Assembly (NCBI RefSeq): GCF_023502235.1
Contig: NZ_JAMFLY010000001.1
Coordinates: 806,001-870,000, forward strand
Length of the DNA: 64,000 nucleotides
Direction of reading: 5' to 3'
Source of the DNA: Flagellimonas myxillae
GTDB taxonomy: Bacteria > Bacteroidota > Bacteroidia > Flavobacteriales > Flavobacteriaceae
Shown here: positions 58,228 to 64,000 of the stretch, in pieces
How positions within the stretch are numbered: position 1 is the first letter of the stretch
Layout of the letters: the number at the start of each line of letters is the position of its first letter
Notes under the pieces: model-generated
What the model was told of the DNA's origin: nothing
What the model saw: only the letters and a program-made list of their open reading frames with translations
Database searches by the model: none
Position numbers and translations under genes: made by a program

Positions 58228-59604
58228 ATGCCACAAAAACCATCCATTCCCAAGGGAACGCGCGATTTTTCACCAGCTGAGGTTGCCAAGCGCAACTACA
58301 TCATCCAAACCATCAAAAAGCACTTTGAGGTATATGGGTTCCAACCCATAGAAACCCCATCCTTTGAAAATTCCGAAACCTTGATGGGCAAATATGGCGA
58401 CGAAGGAGACAGGCTTATTTTCAAGATTCTGAATTCCGGGGACTTTATTTCCAAAGTGGACGATGTTACCTATAGTTCCAAGAACTCAGCTTCGCTGACA
58501 CCGAAAATCTCCGAGAAAGCACTTAGGTATGACCTTACGGTTCCTTTTGCCCGTTATGTGGTCATGCATCAAAATGAAATTGATTTCCCCTTTAAACGCT
58601 ATCAAATCCAGCCTGTGTGGCGAGCGGATAGGCCACAGAAAGGACGTTTCCGTGAGTTTTATCAATGTGATGCCGATGTGGTAGGAGCAAAGTCTTTGCT
58701 TCAGGAGGTAGAATTTGTACAACTCTACGATGCGGTCTTTACCGATTTGGGCCTAAAAGGGTCCACAATCAAAATCAACAATAGAAAAGTATTATCTGGA
58801 ATTGCCGAGGTCATCGGAGCCAAGCATTTGCTCATTGATTTTACCGTTGCCTTGGATAAACTGGACAAAATAGGCGAGGAGGGCGTGAAAAAGGAGATGT
58901 TGGCAAAAGGAATTTCCGAAGGTGCTATTGCCAAAGCTGCGCCCTTATTTTCGATGCCGGGTTCCAATGCAGATCAGTTGGAGCAACTGAAGACCTTATT
59001 GGTACATTCCGATATAGGAATGGCGGGAATCGCCGAACTGGAGGGCATTGTCACCCAAATTAATGCACTTGGACTTCAATCCGCCCAGCTGCAATTGGAC
59101 GTTACTCTGGCCCGTGGATTGAATTATTATACAGGAGCCATTTTTGAGGTCAGTGCGCCAGCCGGAGTTCAAATGGGTTCTATCGGCGGTGGTGGACGAT
59201 ATGATGACCTCACAGGGATTTTCGGTTTAAAAGATATTAGCGGAGTCGGTATTTCATTTGGTTTGGACCGGATTTATCTTGTTTTGGAAGAATTAGGACT
59301 TTTTCCTGAAAGTCTTGACAGGACCATTGATGTTTTGTGCATCAATTTTGGAAACGAAGAAAGTTTGGCTTCCCTGCAATTGGTTGGGAAACTAAGGGGT
59401 CATGGAATTAAAGCCGAGGTGTATCCTTCCAGCGCTAAAATGCAGAAGCAAATGAAATACGCCAACAATAGAAACGTGCCCTTTGTGATACTCATTGGGA
59501 AACAAGAGTTGGACCAAGGTGATTTTGTGGTTAAAAACATGGCCAATGGGGAACAACAAACGTATGAGTTGTCAAGCCCAGAGGATTTTGTCCAAACCTT
59601 ATAG
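58228..59604 (+). CDS. hisS: Histidine-tRNA ligase
   Basis: 458 aa, ATG 58228. Class II synthetase: PSIPKGTRDFSPAEVAKRNY, motif 1 YGFQPIETPSFENSE, motif 2 FKRYQIQPVWRADRPQKGRF with FREFYQCDADVVGA, and the histidine-A loop ARGLNYYTGAIFEV, motif 3 GISFGLDRIYLVLE. The anticodon-binding domain covers the last 95 residues (DVLCINFGNEESLASLQLVG). It charges tRNA-His. Convergent with the NUDIX gene, with 6 bp overlap of the ends. Confidence 0.97.
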   Translation: MPQKPSIPKGTRDFSPAEVAKRNYIIQTIKKHFEVYGFQPIETPSFENSETLMGKYGDEGDRLIFKILNSGDFISKVDDVTYSSKNSASLTPKISEKALRYDLTVPFARYVVMHQNEIDFPFKRYQIQPVWRADRPQKGRFREFYQCDADVVGAKSLLQEVEFVQLYDAVFTDLGLKGSTIKINNRKVLSGIAEVIGAKHLLIDFTVALDKLDKIGEEGVKKEMLAKGISEGAIAKAAPLFSMPGSNADQLEQLKTLLVHSDIGMAGIAELEGIVTQINALGLQSAQLQLDVTLARGLNYYTGAIFEVSAPAGVQMGSIGGGGRYDDLTGIFGLKDISGVGISFGLDRIYLVLEELGLFPESLDRTIDVLCINFGNEESLASLQLVGKLRGHGIKAEVYPSSAKMQKQMKYANNRNVPFVILIGKQELDQGDFVVKNMANGEQQTYELSSPEDFVQTL

Positions 59605-60144
59605 TCTTTTTGAGATTTCTTCGATTACCGATTGGTAGTATGCGGTGTCGTGGGGCACAAAGCCATCCAATTGCCCCCTATTTAATCTGGATTCAAATTC
59701 GGTAATGGCAACAGTGTCAAGAGCTTCCACTTCACTTGCCTGTTTTGTGAGTTGCGACATGGGTACTTTTAACTCGGAAAGAAAGGTATGGTGCAGTTCG
59801 TGGTCTATCAAGGCTTCGGAATGCCGATGTAAGGACTTGAAGATTCCGATTTTTTCCAAATCAGTCAGCGCCAATGCTAGGCCTATCTCCTCGAGCACTT
59901 CTCTCATTGCGGCCTCCAGAATGTCCTCCCCAGCTCCTATGTGCCCAGCAACGGAAACATCCCAAAGGGATGGGAAAGTGTCTTTATTGGCGGCTCTTTT
60001 TTGAAACAATATTTGGCCATTGACAGTATAGAACCAAACATGAATGGTGGGGTGGAGCAGCCCATTGCGGTGCGCTTCGGATTTTAAACAAGTTCGCCCA
60101 GTAGGGTTTCCGTGTTCATCCAGAATGTCCACCAATTCATCCAT
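59599..60144 (-). CDS. NUDIX hydrolase (isopentenyl-diphosphate isomerase-like)
   Basis: 181 aa, ATG 60144. A perfect Nudix box is visible at about residues 67-89 (GHIGAGEDILEAAMREV then LEEIGL), binding the Mg ions for pyrophosphate hydrolysis. N-terminal LVDILDEHGNPTGRTCLKSE and RNGLLHPTIHVWFY fit the group once named IDI-like Nudix hydrolases, often annotated as isopentenyl-diphosphate isomerase, though true type I isomerase residues are not clear. Substrate unknown. Confidence 0.9.
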   Translation of the reverse strand: MDELVDILDEHGNPTGRTCLKSEAHRNGLLHPTIHVWFYTVNGQILFQKRAANKDTFPSLWDVSVAGHIGAGEDILEAAMREVLEEIGLALALTDLEKIGIFKSLHRHSEALIDHELHHTFLSELKVPMSQLTKQASEVEALDTVAITEFESRLNRGQLDGFVPHDTAYYQSVIEEISKRL

Positions 60145-60188
60145 GAATCACTGCTTAGTGTGATTACCGCGAAAGCGGGAATGTCAAC

Positions 60189-61277
60189 TTAGTCAAAGTA
60201 ACTAAAAGTCTCCCCTTCTTTGATGGTAAGGAGCGTCTCGTATATCAACTTGATTACGTTCTCCACATCATCCTTGTGCACCATTTCCACCGTGGTATGC
60301 ATATAACGAAGAGGCAGGGAAATCAAGGCAGAAGCCACACCACCATTGCTATAGGCAAATGCATCGGTATCTGTTCCCGTATATCTCGAAGATGCCAATC
60401 TTTGGAAGGGTATTTTTTTGGCCTCGGCGGTTTCAATAATTCGCTCCCTTAATTTGTTCTGTACGGCAGGGGCGTATGAAATAACCGGTCCGGAACCTAT
60501 GGCGGTTTCCCCTTCCTTTTTCTTGTCGATCATGGGTGTGGTGGTATCGTGACAAACATCCGTCACAATGGCCACATCGGGTTTGATGGTTTGGGTGATC
60601 ATTTCGGCACCGCGAAGTCCAATCTCTTCTTGTACCGAGTTGGTGATGTACAATCCAAATGGGAGTTTTACCTTGTTTTCATGCAACAACCTGGCTACTT
60701 CTGCAATCATAAATCCACCTGCTCTGTTATCTATGGCCCGGCACACAAATTTATTTTTGTTGAGTACCTGGAACTCATCCGGATAAGTAATCACACAGCC
60801 TACATGAACCCCCATTTTTTCAACTTCCTCCTTGTCTTTTGCACCTATATCAATGCAGATGTTGTCCAGTTTGGGAGGTTCCTCTTTGGAACGGTTTCGG
60901 GTGTGGATGGCCGGCCATCCGAAAACGCCTTTCACAATCCCTTTTTTGGTATGGATATTCACCCACTTGGATGGCGCAATTTGATGGTCACTCCCCCCAT
61001 TTCGGATAACATAGATCAGGCCATTGTCCGTGATGTAGTTCACATACCACGAAATCTCATCGGAATGCCCTTCAATGACCACTTTGTATTTGGCATCTGG
61101 ATTGATTACTGCTACCGCGGTGCCGTAAGTATCCGTGATAAAATCGTCCACATACGGTTTAAGATAGTCCATCCAAATTTTTTGACCCTCCCATTCATAT
61201 CCCGTTGGGGAGGCATTGTTTAGGTATTTTTCAAAGAATTTTAGCGATTTTGCAGTGATGATTTTTGATGCTGCCAT
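60189..61277 (-). CDS. M42-family metallo-aminopeptidase
   Basis: 362 aa, ATG 61277. M42 (glutamyl aminopeptidase/endoglucanase-like) metal ligands are in EGHSDEISWYVNYI (His), FVCRAIDNRAGGFM (Asp), NSVQEEIGLRGAEM (Glu pair), VTDVCHDT and PLRYMHTTVEMVH (His). The dodecameric cytosolic peptidase family removes N-terminal residues. A lid-region insert carries the motif GVFGWPAIHTRN. A -7 element lies 18 bases upstream. Divergent from the DUF4294 gene. Confidence 0.94.
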   Translation of the reverse strand: MAASKIITAKSLKFFEKYLNNASPTGYEWEGQKIWMDYLKPYVDDFITDTYGTAVAVINPDAKYKVVIEGHSDEISWYVNYITDNGLIYVIRNGGSDHQIAPSKWVNIHTKKGIVKGVFGWPAIHTRNRSKEEPPKLDNICIDIGAKDKEEVEKMGVHVGCVITYPDEFQVLNKNKFVCRAIDNRAGGFMIAEVARLLHENKVKLPFGLYITNSVQEEIGLRGAEMITQTIKPDVAIVTDVCHDTTTPMIDKKKEGETAIGSGPVISYAPAVQNKLRERIIETAEAKKIPFQRLASSRYTGTDTDAFAYSNGGVASALISLPLRYMHTTVEMVHKDDVENVIKLIYETLLTIKEGETFSYFD

Positions 61278-61294
61278 GAAAGTGATTTAGTCCA

Positions 61295-61302
61295 CAAACA
61301 TA
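61295..61302 (-). promoter_or_regulatory. -7 element of the M42 peptidase gene
   Basis: TATGTTTG on the minus strand, exact TAnnTTTG, about 18 bases before the ATG at 61277. Confidence 0.45.
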
Positions 61303-61346
61303 ACAATATTCACTTTTATTTAATAGCCAATTCTTAGCTTTATCCT

Positions 61347-61354
61347 TAATTTTG
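61347..61354 (+). promoter_or_regulatory. -7 element of the DUF4294 gene
   Basis: TAATTTTG, exact TAnnTTTG, 16 bases before the ATG at 61371. Confidence 0.45.
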
Positions 61355-61370
61355 GCAGGACTTTTGACTT

Positions 61371-62060
61371 ATGATTAGAATGAGGCGTTTTTGTGCAAGT
61401 GTTGTTTTTCTACTGCTGTGTGCCCTTGGTTTTTCGCAAGAAACCCCAAAGGATTCCCTAAACGATTACTACGTACGGTTCGAAGGGGATTCCATTCTGT
61501 ACAGTTCCATAGCCCTTGATGAGGTCTATCTTTTTGGTAATTTGGAGTTTGCCAATCGAAAGGAAAAGCTTCGGTACTATATCTTACGCAGAAAGACCTT
61601 AAAGGTCTATCCCTACGCAAAATTGGCTGCCGAGCGCTTGGTGGAATTGAACGATAGCCTGGCCAACATTAAAAAGAAAAGACATCGGAAGAAGTATACC
61701 AAAAAGGTTCAAAAGTATATTGAGGGAGAGTTTTCTACAGAGCTTAAAAAACTGACAAGGACCGAGGGGCAGATTTTGGTCAAGCTGATCTACAGGCAAA
61801 CGGGTAAAACAGCATTCGATTTAGTGAAGGAACTCCGGAACGGATGGCGGGCCTTTTGGTACAACACCACGGCCAAAGCATTCAAAATCAGTATTAAGGA
61901 AGAATTTCATCCTGAGAAAATCCACGAGGACTATTTGATAGAGGATATTTTACAACGCGCCTTTGCGTCCAATAGACTGGAACGTCAAAAGTCGGTGCTG
62001 GACTACGATTATGCCCAACTCAGCAACAAATGGAAAAATAGCAAGGCAAATAAGGACTAG
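61371..62060 (+). CDS. DUF4294 secreted protein
   Basis: 229 aa, ATG 61371. Signal peptide RMRRFCASVVFLLLCALGFS with a site near QE. DUF4294 core: YYVRFEGDSILYSSIALDEV, YLFGNLEFANRKEKLRYYIL, RRKTLKVYPYAKLAAERLVE, LTRTEGQILVKLIYRQTGKT and ELRNGWRAFWYNTTAKAFKI. A periplasmic helical protein found through Bacteroidetes with unknown function. Many Lys/Arg in the middle. Overlaps the end of the DUF6095 gene by 4 bp. Confidence 0.9.
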   Translation: MIRMRRFCASVVFLLLCALGFSQETPKDSLNDYYVRFEGDSILYSSIALDEVYLFGNLEFANRKEKLRYYILRRKTLKVYPYAKLAAERLVELNDSLANIKKKRHRKKYTKKVQKYIEGEFSTELKKLTRTEGQILVKLIYRQTGKTAFDLVKELRNGWRAFWYNTTAKAFKISIKEEFHPEKIHEDYLIEDILQRAFASNRLERQKSVLDYDYAQLSNKWKNSKANKD

Positions 62061-62290
62061 TCCTTTGTCTTCTTTCCAAAAAGCGCATCCATAAAAATCT
62101 TAATGGTATAGAACCCTAGCCCAATGGCTACAATGGCCAGTAACAATCCTACGACCAAAACTGGAATATAGGCCGGGTGCCCTTCATTTTTGAAGGCTTG
62201 ATAGATGGTGAACGGAGCCAAAAACATTACAGCCACGGTATAGCCTATAAATTTTAGTCCCTTTCCCAAAAGCTTTTTGTCGGTGTGCAT
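62057..62290 (-). CDS. DUF6095 small membrane protein
   Basis: 77 aa, ATG 62290. Two membrane helices (GLKFIGYTVAVMFLAPFTIY and AYIPVLVVGLLLAIVAIGLG) and a short basic tail (LFGKKTKD). The pattern NKGLKxxGY..A...P...Y is typical of DUF6095, a small protein family of Flavobacteriia without known role. Confidence 0.85.
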   Translation of the reverse strand: MHTDKKLLGKGLKFIGYTVAVMFLAPFTIYQAFKNEGHPAYIPVLVVGLLLAIVAIGLGFYTIKIFMDALFGKKTKD

Positions 62291-62412
62291 GGTAGCTAAA
62301 GTAGCAACTTTGGATTATACTCGGAGTATTTTATGGAAAAATAGCTTGCTAATTCGGTTAGGTTGTAACAACTAAAAAAGCGGTGATCAATCCCATTTGA
62401 TTAAGGAAATAG

Positions 62413-63303
62413 TTACTGAATGGTAAGGGTTTGTTTGAACTCTTCCACCACGGCAAAATATCCCAAAGCGAATGATTCGGGGCGACCTACATTGTCAAAA
62501 ATATTGATATTGTCCAGTCCGGTTATATCAAAAACATTACCTCTTACCGTTGCTGCTGGAGTCTCAAAAACACCACCATCATTTTGGGTTTGTTCGACTA
62601 ATAGATCCATGTAATTATGAAACTCTTGGTCAGCACCCAGAACACTGATTTCAACCTCTTGGCCTACCTCCAAATCTTTCTGGTAGAAATAGGAAAATTC
62701 AAACTGTTGCCCATCTATGAATTGGTCGTCCAAGGCCAAAAACTCCCCAAAGCCAAAATCAAAGACGAAATAATTCTTCTCCTCGGGCACATCGGTTATG
62801 GTCAATTTTATTTCGGTGTCATCTTCATCAAATAGGGTTTCCGTCCCCAATTCAAGTTGATCAATGGGAACCGTTCGGGTGTAACTGCTTTGGGCCAAAT
62901 ATTTATTCCCTTTATGCTCTACTATCAGAAAGAACACGGTGTTTGGGGTTAGGAACCTCGTTTGTATACGCTCGTCCACATATACCGTATCGGGTTCGTA
63001 AACTCCACTTCCTGGAGTTAATTCCTTTAAGATTTTTGTGGATAAATTAAACAAATCGGGGGCATCCGGATTGGGTTCGCCAACCAAGATTACAGCACTT
63101 TCCAAGGTAGTGATTGTGGGTTCTTCAAAAAAACCATTGGTTTCGGTTACAGCAATCTTAATGGGTAAAAACTCCTGGCTGGGATCTACGCGAACAATAC
63201 CATTAACAATGAGTCTAGACTCATTTTGGGGCAAATCCACATCCACAACGTCCTCACAGGCGCATACGAAAACAGCAATCAAGAGAAATGCAAACCTTCC
63301 CAT
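62413..63303 (-). CDS. DUF4249 lipoprotein 1
   Basis: 296 aa, ATG 63303. Lipoprotein signal MGRFAFLLIAVFVCACEDV, with the mature part starting at CEDVVDVDLPQNESRLIVNG. Beta-rich, with an N-terminal domain of immunoglobulin-like pattern and a C-terminal half holding NYFVFDFGFGEFLALDDQFI, DGQQFEFSYFYQKDLEVG and DLLVEQTQNDGGVFETPAAT. DUF4249 lipoproteins commonly sit next to SusC-like receptors; none is in the window, but upstream sequence is cut by the edge. A close paralogue lies just 43 bases to the right. Confidence 0.92.
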   Translation of the reverse strand: MGRFAFLLIAVFVCACEDVVDVDLPQNESRLIVNGIVRVDPSQEFLPIKIAVTETNGFFEEPTITTLESAVILVGEPNPDAPDLFNLSTKILKELTPGSGVYEPDTVYVDERIQTRFLTPNTVFFLIVEHKGNKYLAQSSYTRTVPIDQLELGTETLFDEDDTEIKLTITDVPEEKNYFVFDFGFGEFLALDDQFIDGQQFEFSYFYQKDLEVGQEVEISVLGADQEFHNYMDLLVEQTQNDGGVFETPAATVRGNVFDITGLDNINIFDNVGRPESFALGYFAVVEEFKQTLTIQ

Positions 63304-63346
63304 CGGAATAAGAATGGTTTATGGGTTAAAAAACGAGCACACTTGA

Positions 63347-64000
63347 TTATTCTATAATCAAGCTTTGCTTAAATTCATCCACCACGGCAAAGTAACCTAG
63401 TGGGAAAGCTTCGGGGCGATTAACATTGTCGAAAATTAGGGTATTATCAAGGCCCGTTACGTCAAAAATGTTGCCGCGCACCGTGGCAGCAGGAGTTTCA
63501 AAAACCCCACCATCATCCAAGGTCTGTTCCACCAACAGATCCATATAATTGAAAAATTGTTGGTCCGCTCCCATGATGCTGATTTCAACCTCCTCACCAG
63601 GTTCTAAATCCTTTTGGTAGAAATAGGAAAACTCGAATTGTTGGCCGTCTATAAATTGATCATCAAGGGCCAAAAATTCGCCAAAACCAAAATCAAATAC
63701 GTAATAGTTTTCAACATCTTCGATATCCGTGATCGTGATTTTAACTTCCGTATCATCCTCGTCAAAAAGGGTTTCGTCTCCCTGTTCCAGATTATCCATG
63801 GGCACTACCGGCGAATATGGTGTTCTTGCCGCATAATCCCTTCCTTTATGCCCAATAAGCAAGATGAACACCGTATTTGGAACTACAAATTGGGTCCTAA
63901 TCCGTTGGTCTGCATCAAATGTGGGGTCGGGCACGTAAATTCCGGAACCTGGGGCAGATTCAGCCAATGAGGAAGTCCCCATGTTGTTCAATAGTTCGGG
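63347..64000 (-). CDS. DUF4249 lipoprotein 2 (5' end beyond window)
   Basis: The frame is open to the right edge, so the start and signal peptide lie beyond 64000; the TTG at 63991 is internal, as the preceding codons (PEL) match the paralogue's NLS region. The visible 217 residues match gene 1 nearly in full in the C-terminal half (NYYVFDFGFGEFLALDDQFI, EFSYFYQKDLEPGEEVEIS, GGVFETPAATVRGNIFDVTG), with more difference in the N-terminal part. Clear tandem duplicate. Confidence 0.9.
   Translation of the reverse strand, partial: PELLNNMGTSSLAESAPGSGIYVPDPTFDADQRIRTQFVVPNTVFILLIGHKGRDYAARTPYSPVVPMDNLEQGDETLFDEDDTEVKITITDIEDVENYYVFDFGFGEFLALDDQFIDGQQFEFSYFYQKDLEPGEEVEISIMGADQQFFNYMDLLVEQTLDDGGVFETPAATVRGNIFDVTGLDNTLIFDNVNRPEAFPLGYFAVVDEFKQSLIIE

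Overview
The window looks like a chromosomal segment of a marine-type Flavobacteriaceae bacterium (Bacteroidota), probably near Muricauda/Allomuricauda/Flagellimonas. This is inferred from gene content and not from any search. The supporting signs are promoters of the Bacteroidetes form (-7 TAnnTTTG, sometimes with a TTG/TTTG -33 element), lineage-typical families (DUF4252, DUF4249, DUF4294, DUF6095, DUF6495, GIN-domain protein, Oar-like TonB receptor, CarboxypepD_reg-like domains), a 950-residue CarB, a SerB-SerA fusion, and moderate G+C. No rRNA, tRNA, CRISPR array, prophage or complete insertion sequence was seen.

Layout. 1-506: the 3' end of a lytic transglycosylase gene. 507-2450: an AT-rich accessory patch with a small MCE/MlaD-like lipoprotein, a SUFU-domain protein and repeated non-coding segments. 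2.5-6.3 kb: a TPR membrane protein, rpmH (52 codons) and carB. 6.3-9.8 kb: three minus-strand secreted proteins, namely an acidic lipoprotein, a protein with nine exact-length 48-residue repeats, and a collagen-like lipoprotein. 9.9-16.2 kb: minus-strand regulatory and membrane genes (DUF2306, DUF4386, GIN/GntR/ABC operon, SRPBCC/ArsR pair, ABM-like protein, WYL regulator). 16.2-20.2 kb: the oxidative pentose phosphate pathway, gnd divergent from zwf-pgl. 20.2-22.1 kb: thioesterase and rmuC. 22.2-28.4 kb: a cobalamin uptake locus. A BtuF-like lipoprotein, a BtuC-like permease and a BtuD-like ATPase run leftward, and a cobalamin riboswitch precedes a BtuB-like receptor and a second BtuF-like protein without signal peptide running rightward.

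28.4-33.8 kb: an S41 peptidase, then an ECF sigma factor, a membrane anti-sigma-like protein and three DUF4252 proteins, then mscS. 33.8-43.8 kb: purB, an orphan helical protein, a sirtuin without zinc-binding cysteines, trmH, SRPBCC and VOC proteins, a GH13 lipoprotein, a CarboxypepD_reg protein, a DEAD-box helicase, rdgB and a small methyltransferase. 43.9-52.8 kb: a serB-serA fusion, a PilJ-N/DHp-like membrane protein, rlmH, nadC, a YihY protein, a DUF2147 protein, priA and a LytTR response regulator. 53.0-57.9 kb: the rpsF-rpsR-rplI operon, an Oar-like receptor and a DUF6495 gene. 58-64 kb: a repeat-rich spacer, hisS, a NUDIX hydrolase, an M42 peptidase, DUF4294 and DUF6095 genes and two tandem DUF4249 lipoproteins, the last running off the window.

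The most informative parts are the cobalamin locus with its asymmetric regulation, the sigma/anti-sigma/DUF4252 operon, the SerB-SerA fusion with an 18-bp palindrome upstream, the cysteine-free sirtuin, the kinase-less DHp protein, promoters so close to start codons that leaderless mRNAs are predicted, and a 10-nt match to the anti-Shine-Dalgarno complement in front of rpsF.
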